Below, in pieces: positions 6,988-14,372 of a DNA stretch of 15,311 bases. Source of the stretch: Chitinophagaceae bacterium. GTDB lineage: Bacteria; Bacteroidota; Bacteroidia; Chitinophagales; Chitinophagaceae. A program made the position numbers and the translations under genes. The first letter of the stretch is position 1; each line of letters opens with the position of its first letter. The stretch covers positions 1-15,311 of the forward strand of contig JAOQAL010000681.1 of the NCBI GenBank assembly GCA_025963615.1. Reading direction: 5' to 3'. The notes beneath the pieces are model-generated. The model saw nothing but the letters and a program-made list of their open reading frames with translations, was not told the origin of the DNA and did no database searches.

Positions 6988-7968
6988 CTATTTTTTAATA
7001 AATTCTTTTGGCAGTTTATTCCATTCATCTTTCGAAAGTGATTTGAAATAATCATAGGTTATTTTCAATCCTTCTTTACGCTTTACTTTCGGTTGCCAGC
7101 CTAAAATTTCCTTTGCTTTTGTAATGTCCGGTTTTCTTTGTTTGGGATCATCAACAGGCAATGGCTTATAAACGATCTTCACTTTATGCCCGGTAAGTTC
7201 CAGTATCTCTCCGGCAAAATCCTTTAATGAAATTTCATCCGGGTTACCGATATTGACCGGCATCGTATAATCACTCATCAACAGGCGGTAAATTCCTTCC
7301 ACCAGGTCATCCACGTAGCAAAAACTTCGGGTTTGCGAGCCATCGCCGAATACCGTAAGATCTTCGCCACGCAAGGCCTGGCCAATAAATGCAGGCAGGG
7401 CTCTTCCGTCATTCAGCCGCATCCTTGGACCGTACGTATTGAAAATGCGGATGATGCGGGTATCTACTTTATGAAATGTATGATAAGCCATCGTTATTGA
7501 TTCCATAAAACGTTTGGCTTCATCATACACGCCTCTTGGACCCACCGGATTGACATTCCCCCAGTATTCTTCATTTTGCGGATGAACCAGTGGATCTCCG
7601 TATACTTCACTGGTGGAAGCAACGAGTATTCTTGCCTTTTTCGCTTTTGCAAGGCCCAGGCAATTGTGAGTACCCAACGCTCCCACTTTCAACGTTTGGA
7701 TTGGAATTTTTAAATAATCAATCGGGCTTGCCGGAGATGCAAAATGAAGAATATAATCCAGGTCACCAGAAATATGAATAAACTTTGATATATCATGATG
7801 ATAAAACTCAAAATTTTCCAGTTTAAATAAATGTTCAATGTTACAAAGATCTCCTGTAATAAGGTTATCCATTCCAATTACATGATACCCTTCTTTTATA
7901 AATCGATCGCAAAGATGCGAGCCCAAAAAACCTGCGGCTCCTGTAATAAGAACTCTTTTTTTTGCCAT
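6988..7968 (-). CDS. UDP-glucuronate decarboxylase (UDP-xylose synthase)
   Basis: This enzyme converts UDP-glucuronic acid to UDP-xylose with bound NAD, via a 4-keto intermediate. The 326-residue extended SDR protein has GAAGFLG at 10-16, the [16 protein letters not shown] segment at 118-133, [14 protein letters not shown] with catalytic Tyr148/Lys152, FNTYGPRM at 176-183 and [12 protein letters not shown] at 210-221. This set closely matches eukaryotic and bacterial UXS and separates it from GalE or RmlB. The gene follows UDP-glucose 6-dehydrogenase by nine bases, so substrate production and use are encoded side by side. The product would be xylose for a surface glycan; UDP-4-keto-arabinose release (as in ArnA) is less likely because no formyltransferase domain is present. 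Confidence 0.92.
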   Translation of the reverse strand: MAKKRVLITGAAGFLGSHLCDRFIKEGYHVIGMDNLITGDLCNIEHLFKLENFEFYHHDISKFIHISGDLDYILHFASPASPIDYLKIPIQTLKVGALGTHNCLGLAKAKKARILVASTSEVYGDPLVHPQNEEYWGNVNPVGPRGVYDEAKRFMESITMAYHTFHKVDTRIIRIFNTYGPRMRLNDGRALPAFIGQALRGEDLTVFGDGSQTRSFCYVDDLVEGIYRLLMSDYTMPVNIGNPDEISLKDFAGEILELTGHKVKIVYKPLPVDDPKQRKPDITKAKEILGWQPKVKRKEGLKITYDYFKSLSKDEWNKLPKEFIKK

Positions 7969-7977
7969 AATAATTTC

Positions 7978-9291
7978 TTAAGATTCTATAGTTTTCCGTC
8001 CAATACTTACATAGTGATAGCCTAATTCCTTCATCTTCTGAACATCAAAAAGATTTCTCCCATCAAAGATGACTTTATTTTTCATCTGCGTATTTAATTT
8101 GTCAAAGTCAGGTGTCCTGAATTCGCTCCACTCGGTAGCAATAACGAGGGCATCAGCATCTTTAAGTGCATCGTATTGATTTTCCACATAGCCAATACTA
8201 TTTCCAAGCTGTTTTTTAACGTTCGACATCGCTTCGGGATCGAAAGCAACAATCTGCACCCCTTCTTTGGTCAATGCATCAATCATCGATAAAGCCGGGG
8301 CTTCACGAATATCATCAGTGTTAGGTTTAAAAGCCAGTCCCCACAAGGCAATGCGTTTCCCTTTTAAATTATTTTTGAAGTACTTTTTTATGGCTGGTAT
8401 AAGGTGCAGCTTTTGTCCTTCATTCACTTTCATTACAGCATTCAAAATCTGGAAATCATAGTTTACTTCATCAGACGATTTTACCAATGCCTGTACGTCT
8501 TTAGGGAAACAGCTGCCCCCATAGCCAATCCCCGGAAATAAAAATCGCCGCCCGATTCTATCATCACTTCCCATACCCCGCCGAACCATATCCACATCAG
8601 CCCCCAAAAATTCACAAAGCCTGGCAATCTCATTCATGAAGGAAATTTTAGTAGCCAGAAAAGAGTTGGCGGCATATTTTGTAAGTTCGGCAGAACACTC
8701 GTCCATAAAAATGAGTGGGTTACCCTGCCTTACAAAAGGTTCATAAATTTCAGTCATTAACTTTTTTGCCCGTTCAGATGTAGTTCCAATTACCACCCGG
8801 TCGGGTTTCATAAAGTCATCTATGGCGGCTCCTTCCCGCAAAAATTCGGGATTACTAACTACATCGAACTCTCCTTTATAATTCCTGGAAATTGCAGCTT
8901 TTACTTTATCTGCTGTTCCAACGGGCACCGTGCTTTTATCTACAATTACTTTATAACCGGTCAATAGTTTTCCCAGTTCTTCTGACACCCCTAATATATA
9001 TTTAAGGTCTGCCGATCCATTTTCTCCGGGAGGTGTTGGCAAAGCCAGAAAAATAATTTTTGCGTCCTGTATGCCCTCCGTAAGATTGGTGGTAAAACTG
9101 AGTCGGTGTTCTTTAAGATTGCGGAGAAATAATTTCTCAAGGCCGGGTTCGTAAATGGTTATCTCCCCGCTGCTCAGCCTGTTCACTTTATTTTTATCAA
9201 TATCAACACAAACAACCGTATTCCCTGTTTCGGCAAAGCAAGTTCCGGATACTAATCCAACATAGCCTGTTCCTATTACTGCAATTTTCAT
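7978..9291 (-). CDS. ugd: UDP-glucose 6-dehydrogenase
   Basis: This enzyme oxidises UDP-glucose to UDP-glucuronic acid with two NAD+. The 437-residue protein has the dinucleotide-binding motif GTGYVG at 7-12, the VDKSTVPVGT segment at 117-126, SNPEFLREG at 146-154, the ELTKYAANSFLATKISFMNE helix at 202-221 and catalytic Cys261 in GYGGSCFPKD. This is the UDP-glucose type of the family. The start ATG overlaps the stop of the preceding aminotransferase (ATGA, 9288-9291), showing translational coupling, and the UXS gene follows after nine bases. Its product feeds that decarboxylase and possibly glycans containing glucuronate. No tyrosine-kinase partner, which regulates some Ugd proteins, is seen nearby. 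Confidence 0.95.
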   Translation of the reverse strand: MKIAVIGTGYVGLVSGTCFAETGNTVVCVDIDKNKVNRLSSGEITIYEPGLEKLFLRNLKEHRLSFTTNLTEGIQDAKIIFLALPTPPGENGSADLKYILGVSEELGKLLTGYKVIVDKSTVPVGTADKVKAAISRNYKGEFDVVSNPEFLREGAAIDDFMKPDRVVIGTTSERAKKLMTEIYEPFVRQGNPLIFMDECSAELTKYAANSFLATKISFMNEIARLCEFLGADVDMVRRGMGSDDRIGRRFLFPGIGYGGSCFPKDVQALVKSSDEVNYDFQILNAVMKVNEGQKLHLIPAIKKYFKNNLKGKRIALWGLAFKPNTDDIREAPALSMIDALTKEGVQIVAFDPEAMSNVKKQLGNSIGYVENQYDALKDADALVIATEWSEFRTPDFDKLNTQMKNKVIFDGRNLFDVQKMKELGYHYVSIGRKTIES

Positions 9292-10445
9292 TTGAGCGTT
9301 TTTTTGTTTATAAATTCCGATACTTTAGAGGTAATAAAACCCAATTGTTCTTCATCCAGTTCTGTATGTATCGGCAAAGAAATTACCCGTTCCGTTAGCC
9401 AGTCTGTCACGGGCATTGGTAATGTATTCACGTTAAATTGTTCAAACATTTTCTGCTTATGACCCGGCACCGGATAATAAATCATAGACGGAATATTATT
9501 TTTTGCAAGGAATTCATTCAGTTCATTACGGTCGGCCGTTACATTATCAATTCCTTCCAGCAGTAATGTATATTGATGGAATGCATGATTACTATATGAT
9601 GCCCGATAGGGAATAATCATGTTTTTGCTACCGCTTAGCGCCTTATCATAATAGTCTGCCGCCATTCTTCTCGCCGTTATATATTCATCCAGGTGCGTGA
9701 GTTTTATGTTCAGTACGGCGGCCTGAATTGAATCCAGACGGCTATTACAACCTATTATGTCGTGATAATATTTTTTGGATTGGCCGTGGTTAGCGATCAT
9801 TTTCATTTTAACAGCCAGGTCATCGTCATTGGTAAAGAGGGCGCCCCCATCGCCAAAGGCGCCGAGATTTTTTGAAGGATAAAAAGAGGTAGCGCCGATA
9901 TGCCCGATGGTGCCGGTTTTCTTTTTGGTACCATCCGGAAAAGTATAGTCACAGCCGATAGCCTGCGCATTATCTTCTATAACAAATAAGTTGTGCCTTG
10001 CCGCAATTGCCATTATTTCCTGCATGGGTGCTGCATGTCCATAAAGGTGAACGGGAACAATAGCTTTTGTTTTTGCTGTAATTGCTTTTTCAACTGCTGC
10101 CGGTTCCATACAAAAGGTCTTGGGATCCACTTCCACAAAAACCGGTGTGAGGCGAAGCAGGGCAATGACTTCAGTAGTAGCGATATAGGTAAAGGATGGG
10201 GTAATTACTTCATCCCCTGGCTGAAGGTCCAAAGCCATCATGGCGATCTGCAGGGCATCGGTACCATTGGCCACGGGAATAGTATGTTTTACTCCTAAGT
10301 AAGCAGAAAGATTAGCAGCAAAATCCTGTACAATTTTACCGTTGATGAATGCGGAACTGTCTATGACGTTCAACACAGCCGCATCGATTTCCGCTTTAAT
10401 TTTTAAATACTGGTTTTTGGTATCAACCATCTGGATGGATCGCAT
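9288..10445 (-). CDS. DegT/DnrJ/EryC1/StrS sugar aminotransferase, WbpE-like
   Basis: This PLP enzyme transfers an amino group from glutamate to a keto-sugar nucleotide. The 385-residue protein has the fold type I signature: ANGTDALQIAMMAL at 59-72 (phosphate binding), EDNAQAIG with Asp158 (pyridine N contact), the Schiff-base Lys192 in SFYPSKNLGAFGDGGA, and HGQSKKYYHDIIGCNSRLDSIQAA. The last block and the TDALQI form resemble WbpE, which makes UDP-GlcNAc3NA from the 3-keto-uronate. That suits the WbpA-type dehydrogenase four genes downstream, but the oxidase (WbpB) and acetyltransferase (WbpD) are not here, so substrate assignment is inference. It is the first gene of the operon, about 55 bases after the predicted transcription start, and its stop overlaps ugd. 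Met6 (MVDTKNQY) is an alternative start. Confidence 0.85.
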   Translation of the reverse strand: MRSIQMVDTKNQYLKIKAEIDAAVLNVIDSSAFINGKIVQDFAANLSAYLGVKHTIPVANGTDALQIAMMALDLQPGDEVITPSFTYIATTEVIALLRLTPVFVEVDPKTFCMEPAAVEKAITAKTKAIVPVHLYGHAAPMQEIMAIAARHNLFVIEDNAQAIGCDYTFPDGTKKKTGTIGHIGATSFYPSKNLGAFGDGGALFTNDDDLAVKMKMIANHGQSKKYYHDIIGCNSRLDSIQAAVLNIKLTHLDEYITARRMAADYYDKALSGSKNMIIPYRASYSNHAFHQYTLLLEGIDNVTADRNELNEFLAKNNIPSMIYYPVPGHKQKMFEQFNVNTLPMPVTDWLTERVISLPIHTELDEEQLGFITSKVSEFINKKTLK

Positions 10446-10507
10446 TCAGAAGACTTTATTTAGTTTTAAAAGGATGCCCGTCCGAATGTTTTACCGGTAC
10501 AGGTGGG

Positions 10508-10538
10508 CAAAAATAGTAAAATAAATCCTGTAATTCAA
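10508..10538 (-). promoter_or_regulatory. Predicted promoter of the nucleotide-sugar operon
   Basis: On the minus strand TTG (10536-10538) precedes TATTTTTG (10508-10515) by 20 bases, a full match to TTG-N17-23-TAnnTTTG with the same spacer length as the cys promoter. The start site would lie near 10500, giving a leader of about 55 bases before the aminotransferase ATG. I found no equally good promoter for the divergent waaA gene in the same 135-base gap. Confidence 0.6.
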
Positions 10539-10580
10539 TAAGATGGAAACTTTCCAAGAGGTTGCTTAATTTGCCGGATA

Positions 10581-11861
10581 ATGTATTTATTGCTATATAA
10601 TATATCGTTGCTGGCATTCAGGGCCGGAATCCGGGTTGCCGCTTTAATGAACCCCAAAGCAAAATTATGGCTGAGAGGAAGGAAAAATATTTTTGAAACC
10701 CTGGAGCAGACATTCAGTAAAGGCCAAAAAATGATATGGTTTCATTGTGCTTCATTAGGTGAATTTGAACAAGGACGACCCGTACTGGAAAAAATAAAGG
10801 CTGATTATCCACAGCATGCTATACTCGTAACTTTTTTTTCACCTTCAGGTTATGAAGTCAGGAAAGATTATAAGCAGGCTGATTATATTTTTTATCTTCC
10901 CCTGGATTCAGCCGCCAACGCCAAAAGATTCCTGGAAATAGTTAACCCTTCGCTAGTGATTTTTGTGAAGTATGAATTCTGGTTTTATTATTTCAAAAAT
11001 ATCCGGGAACGTAAGATTCCTTTTTTGCTACTATCCGCAGTATTCAGAAATAACCAGGTATTTTTTAAATGGTATGGATCGTTGTACAGGAAAATGCTGC
11101 ATAGCTTTACGCATCTGTTTGTCCAGGACCACCATTCCAAAGAGTTATTAAAAACTATTGGATTTGAACAAAATGTATCCGTTGCCGGCGATACAAGGTT
11201 TGACCGGGTTGCAGAAATAGCGGAAAAGTTTGAACCCCTTTCCCTGATCGAAAGTTTCTGCAATGATCAAAAGGTTATTGTGGCGGGCAGCACCTGGCCT
11301 GATGATGAAAACATATTGAATGAAGTATTTTCGACCATCCATGATGCTTCCCTGAAACTTATAATTGCGCCTCATGAAACAGGAATAAATCACCTGGATC
11401 AACTAAAAAATATTTTTCCATCAGCAGTATTTTATTCAGCGCTGGAGACTCATTTGGCAAACGTGCCGGCAGGAAGGCCGGAAGCTATCGGGACCATCCT
11501 CATCATTGACCATGTTGGTCTTCTTTCCAGGCTATATCATTATGGTCATATCACCTATGTTGGTGGCGGTTTTACACGGGATGGCATTCACAATATTCTT
11601 GAAGCGGCTGCATACGGAAGGCCTGTGGTGTTTGGACCTGTTTATAAAAAATACCGTGAAGCTATTGAATTGATTGAAGCTGAAGGAGCCCAAAGTTTTT
11701 CTACTGCCGGGCAATTAAAGCAGCTATTTTTTACCTTATTAAATGATCCGGTAGGTTATAATCAGAAATGCGAAGCTTCTAAAAGATATGTTGAGTTAAA
11801 TAAAGGGGCTACTGCCAGGATATTGAGGTTTATTCAGGAAAAACGCCTTTTAACCAATTGA
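10581..11861 (+). CDS. waaA: 3-deoxy-D-manno-octulosonic acid (Kdo) transferase
   Basis: This enzyme transfers Kdo from CMP-Kdo to lipid A precursor at the inner face of the cytoplasmic membrane (family GT30, also called KdtA). The 426-residue protein has a hydrophobic N-terminal anchor (1-23) and HCASLGEFEQGRP at 55-67 with the likely catalytic Glu61. It also has FVKYEFWFYYF around residue 115 and, in the C-terminal Rossmann domain, HETGINHL and VGGGFTRDGIHNILEAAAYGRPVVFGP, the CMP-Kdo binding region. The start fits the usual short N-terminus of Bacteroidota homologues (YNISLLAFRAGIRVAALMNPKAKLW). It diverges from the nucleotide-sugar operon and its last 28 bases overlap the 3' end of the convergent unknown gene. 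It indicates a Gram-negative LPS-bearing cell. Confidence 0.94.
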   Translation: MYLLLYNISLLAFRAGIRVAALMNPKAKLWLRGRKNIFETLEQTFSKGQKMIWFHCASLGEFEQGRPVLEKIKADYPQHAILVTFFSPSGYEVRKDYKQADYIFYLPLDSAANAKRFLEIVNPSLVIFVKYEFWFYYFKNIRERKIPFLLLSAVFRNNQVFFKWYGSLYRKMLHSFTHLFVQDHHSKELLKTIGFEQNVSVAGDTRFDRVAEIAEKFEPLSLIESFCNDQKVIVAGSTWPDDENILNEVFSTIHDASLKLIIAPHETGINHLDQLKNIFPSAVFYSALETHLANVPAGRPEAIGTILIIDHVGLLSRLYHYGHITYVGGGFTRDGIHNILEAAAYGRPVVFGPVYKKYREAIELIEAEGAQSFSTAGQLKQLFFTLLNDPVGYNQKCEASKRYVELNKGATARILRFIQEKRLLTN

Positions 11862-12574
11862 TAAAAATGCCTGACGGTTTCAGAGTCCTGGTCCCATCCT
11901 AATTTCACGATCAATTCCCGGTTGATCCAATATTCGGACTCCGGAAAAATATTGAAACTATTTATTGTTTTAACACTGCGCTCATACATTGCTTCATCAC
12001 CCCGGAACAATTCACTGATGAAAACAAAACGGTCATTAATCCCGATCGCTTTGCGAAGATCTTTAATTGGTGTTCCTTTCAGCAATTCACCCAACTCAAA
12101 ATTCTGCTGTTTCAATTTATCATTCAATGATTCCTGCCTGGCGGAGACTGTTTCATTTATTTCTTTCACGCCATTCTGATGAGATAGTGTTGGTATTTCA
12201 ACCAGGGGGTCAAATAGCAGGTTTCCGGCTTCTTTCTTACGGGGATGGGCTCCGTTTTTCGTGTATCCATATTGTCTTTCTTCCTTTTGCTCTTTTACTT
12301 CTGCTGCAATTTCTTTTTCTTTCACAACGGGGGAAGCAACCCCTGTCTTAGGGCCGTATTTTTCAAAATCGCGGGAAGCATAAACAGGAGCATTATTCGT
12401 CGTTCCCGGAAGCATTACTGAAACTTTAGATGTACCAAGAATTTGTTGTGTGCCAGATTGGTGCTTTGACAATTCGGACTGTAAAAGCTGAACTGTTACG
12501 AGCATCTGTTTAACTTCAGCCTTCTGGTTAAATTGCTCTTGTAATTTACTTATCAGAACTTCTATTCGTTCCAT
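11834..12574 (-). CDS. Conserved-looking protein of unknown function
   Basis: I do not recognise a characterised family. The 246-residue protein has three parts. There is an N-terminal amphipathic helix rich in Leu, Gln and Glu (1-40), possibly a short coiled coil. A low-complexity, charged linker with many Lys, Glu, Pro and Gly (about 45-160) follows. The C-terminal part is compact and ordered-looking (about 165-246: LGELLKGTPIKDLRKAIGIN, then RFVFISELFRGD, YERSVKTINSF and a basic RHFYQLVKRRFS end). There is no signal peptide, membrane segment or metal motif. The C-terminal block, with aromatic and charged residues in a helical pattern, looks conserved while the linker looks free to vary. 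It converges on waaA with a 28-base overlap and diverges from tdk; neither neighbour suggests a role. The codon structure and length make a real gene likely. Confidence 0.8.
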   Translation of the reverse strand: MERIEVLISKLQEQFNQKAEVKQMLVTVQLLQSELSKHQSGTQQILGTSKVSVMLPGTTNNAPVYASRDFEKYGPKTGVASPVVKEKEIAAEVKEQKEERQYGYTKNGAHPRKKEAGNLLFDPLVEIPTLSHQNGVKEINETVSARQESLNDKLKQQNFELGELLKGTPIKDLRKAIGINDRFVFISELFRGDEAMYERSVKTINSFNIFPESEYWINRELIVKLGWDQDSETVRHFYQLVKRRFS

Positions 12575-12641
12575 TAGAATATGGTACTTTTGAAACCGCT
12601 GAGAAAAATGGGTTTTACAGATTTTATGGATTACAACCTAT

Positions 12642-12667
12642 CAAATTATGCATTTACAAATTATGCA
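12642..12667. repeat. Two-copy direct repeat, period 15
   Basis: CAAATTATGCA occurs at 12642-12652 and again at 12657-12667, followed by TTTA and GTTA. It lies in the 184-base gap between the unknown minus-strand gene and tdk. The period is five codons, and a 32-codon plus-strand frame (12581-12679) passes through it, giving SNYAF then TNYAV. Tandem slippage, paired operators and a small gene are all possible. Confidence 0.6.
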
Positions 12668-12744
12668 GTTAAAGTATAATCCATGAAATCAGCGATTTAA
12701 AGTTACAAACAGTTTGCCACAAAAAGCAATGTGAAAAAATTTAC

Positions 12745-12758
12745 TGTTAATCTTAACA
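12745..12758. promoter_or_regulatory. Perfect inverted repeat abutting the tdk start codon
   Basis: TGTTAA-TC-TTAACA (12745-12758) ends at the base before the tdk ATG, exactly where a ribosome binding site would be. A dimeric regulator bound here, or local pairing in the mRNA, could control tdk. With 12 paired A/T-rich bases, chance is not excluded. Confidence 0.35.
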
Positions 12759-13328
12759 ATGTTTATAGAACCTGATATTAAAGGCCGGCGCCGGGGATGG
12801 ATAGAAGTCATTTGCGGTTCTATGTTCAGTGGTAAAACGGAAGAGTTGATACGCCGGCTGAAACGCGCTAAAATTGCCAACCTGAAAACAGAAATATTCA
12901 AGCCCGTTATTGACACCCGATTCGATGGAGTAAAAATTATATCGCATGATGAATCGGCCATCCATTCAACCCCGGTTGATAGTTCCCCGAAAATTCTTCT
13001 GTTAGCGCAGGATGCTGACGTAATTGGCATTGACGAAGCCCAGTTTTTTGATGAAGAACTACCCAGTGTATGTGATGCGTTGGCCCTGCGTGGCGTACGG
13101 GTAATTGTGGCCGGCCTGGATATGGATTATAGCGGTAAGCCGTTTGGGCCAATTCCTTTTATACTCGCCAAAGCGGAATATATTACCAAGCTGCATGCGA
13201 TTTGTATGAAATGTGGAAACATTGCTAATTATTCCTACCGCAAAGCGCCGAATGAGGACCAGGTCATGCTCGGCGCCAAAGATGTGTATGAACCCCGCTG
13301 CCGCACTTGTTATAACCTGGAAGATTGA
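12759..13328 (+). CDS. tdk: Thymidine kinase (type II)
   Basis: This salvage enzyme phosphorylates thymidine to dTMP with ATP in the cytosol. The 189-residue protein has the Walker A loop GSMFSGKT at 20-27, the Walker B/catalytic stretch IDEAQFFD at 91-98 with Glu93 as general base, and [13 protein letters not shown] at 119-131. A structural zinc site is formed by Cys149/Cys152 (CMKC) and Cys181/Cys184 (CRTC). The start is supported by the short N-terminal MFIEP...[13 protein letters not shown] extension typical of Bacteroidota homologues. It diverges from the unknown gene, with a 184-base gap that has no full TTG/TAnnTTTG promoter for tdk; a lone TACTTTTG lies at 12585-12592 without a -33 element. 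Confidence 0.95.
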   Translation: MFIEPDIKGRRRGWIEVICGSMFSGKTEELIRRLKRAKIANLKTEIFKPVIDTRFDGVKIISHDESAIHSTPVDSSPKILLLAQDADVIGIDEAQFFDEELPSVCDALALRGVRVIVAGLDMDYSGKPFGPIPFILAKAEYITKLHAICMKCGNIANYSYRKAPNEDQVMLGAKDVYEPRCRTCYNLED

Positions 13329-13377
13329 TACACATTCAGCATTTACATGTTGACATTGAACCCATGGTAATAATAAA

Positions 13378-13522
13378 TTGAGGCGGTCTCAACAGGAATA
13401 TTTCACGCAATGGGCGTAAAGAATGCAGCCTACGCAAAGAGATGAACTGTTAAGAGTCAATCCCGGCTTTCTCAACATCTTTGCAGGATTATTTTAAGAT
13501 AACACGATTGAGACAGCTCAAT
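13378..13522. repeat. Pair of similar short hairpins and degraded repeat between tdk and ccmB
   Basis: TTGAG-GCGGT-CTCAA (13378-13392) and ATTGAG-ACAG-CTCAAT (13507-13522) share the same stem and lie about 130 bases apart. Between them, around 13407-13440, are CGCAATGGGCGTAAAG and CTACGCAAAG, which resemble the CGCAAAG-type interspersed repeats common in Bacteroidota intergenic DNA. Neither hairpin has a U-tract, so they are not classic terminators. No gene is seen in the gap 13329-13550. Confidence 0.35.
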
Positions 13523-13551
13523 AAAATTTAGCCAATTCATTTTATGCTGTT

Positions 13552-13559
13552 TATTTTTG
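13552..13559 (+). promoter_or_regulatory. Possible -7 element for ccmB
   Basis: TATTTTTG matches TAnnTTTG. There is no TTG at the expected distance, only a weak TTTA at 13527-13530. If used, transcription would begin near 13565, about 20 bases before the proposed CTG start of ccmB. Confidence 0.35.
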
Positions 13560-13584
13560 TACAAATCATGTTTCTATAAAATCA

Positions 13585-14232
13585 CTGAAAAGCATATTCG
13601 CTCTTTTTAAAAAAGATGTATTGCTGGAAATACGCCAACAGTATACTTTTTATGGGATCCTCCTGTACATCGGCGCCACCATATTTGTATTGTACATGGC
13701 TATTGACGAGCCGGAAAGCAAGGTTTGGAACGGCCTTTTCTGGGTGATCCAATTATTCATTTGCATTAATGCAGTGGCAAAAAGTTTTTTGCAGGAAAGC
13801 AGTGGCCGCATGTTGTATTTTTATTCCATTGCCAGCCCAAGGGATTTTGTACTCGCCAAATTATTATTTAATTCGCTGCTGATGCTGGTGATGAGTGTAT
13901 TGAGTCTGGGCCTTTTCGCACTTTTTTTGGGCAATCCTGTGCAGAAGGCAGGAACCTTTACGGGTTTGGTTTTGCTGGGAGGCTGGGGCCTTAGCTTAGT
14001 ATTTACTTTTCTCGCAGCGATCGCAGCCAAAGCCAGGCAGAATGCCGCTATTATGGCTATTCTTGGCTTCCCCATTATTATTCCACAACTGATATTACTG
14101 ATGCAGCTGTCCAAAGCGGCTTTCAGCGATTCATTAACAGTTCCATTTCAAAATGTATTGTTGTTAGTCGCTTTAAATATCATGGTTATCCTGCTGGCTG
14201 TCATCCTGTTTCCCTTTTTATGGAAGGACTGA
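13585..14232 (+). CDS. ccmB: Heme exporter protein CcmB
   Basis: This is the membrane subunit of the CcmAB ABC transporter, which is needed to release heme from CcmC for cytochrome c maturation. About six hydrophobic segments follow a cytoplasmic N-terminus. QQYTFYGILLYIGATIFVLYM and the ARQNAAIMAILGFPIIIPQL segment near the C-terminal third are typical of CcmB. The length from the proposed start is 215 residues. The start is unusual. The homologous N-terminus KSIFALFKKDVLLEIRQQ is open in frame, but between the upstream stop (13522-13524) and TTG at 13621 there is no ATG, GTG or TTG. I place the start at CTG 13585-13587; the TTG at 13621 would delete twelve conserved-looking residues. No ccmA ATPase gene is adjacent. 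Confidence 0.85.
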   Translation: MKSIFALFKKDVLLEIRQQYTFYGILLYIGATIFVLYMAIDEPESKVWNGLFWVIQLFICINAVAKSFLQESSGRMLYFYSIASPRDFVLAKLLFNSLLMLVMSVLSLGLFALFLGNPVQKAGTFTGLVLLGGWGLSLVFTFLAAIAAKARQNAAIMAILGFPIIIPQLILLMQLSKAAFSDSLTVPFQNVLLLVALNIMVILLAVILFPFLWKD

Positions 14233-14287
14233 TTTGCCCGACACGGACTTTATCACAAATTTTATTTATCGTTAATTGCCGTCACCT

Positions 14288-14295
14288 TATTTTTG
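14288..14295 (+). promoter_or_regulatory. Possible -7 element for ccmC
   Basis: TATTTTTG, identical to the element before ccmB, lies 77 bases before the ccmC ATG in the 140-base ccmB-ccmC gap. No TTG sits 17-23 bases upstream (only TTTA copies at 14261-14268), so support is weak, but the gap is large for an operon and an internal promoter is plausible. Confidence 0.3.
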
Positions 14296-14372
14296 CTGCC
14301 TGAAAGTCAATAGCCTGAGGTTGCTTGTCGTCATCAGTTTTGTCTTCCTTTCTATTGACAATACCTTATAGT

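Noticed and set aside
6662..7051. Long plus-strand open frame opposite the WbpA-like dehydrogenase and the decarboxylase
   Set aside because: It is antisense to two well-identified genes, has low-complexity Ser-rich translation and no family features; a shadow frame. The same applies to other antisense frames such as 5090-5467 and 6245-6586.
10446..10580. Promoter for waaA in the divergent gap
   Set aside because: TAGTTTTA (10461-10468) and TAATTTG (10568-10574) each miss the consensus and lack a TTG at the right distance, and the second is too close to the ATG; not called.
12675..12680. TATAAT upstream of tdk as a sigma-70 -10 box
   Set aside because: Bacteroidota primary sigma uses TAnnTTTG; there is no matching -35 TTGACA at 17 bases, and the region is A/T-rich so the word is expected by chance.
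13329..13550. Small frames such as MGVKNAAYAKR in the tdk-ccmB gap
   Set aside because: Eleven codons inside a probable degraded repeat, with no context suggesting a leader peptide.
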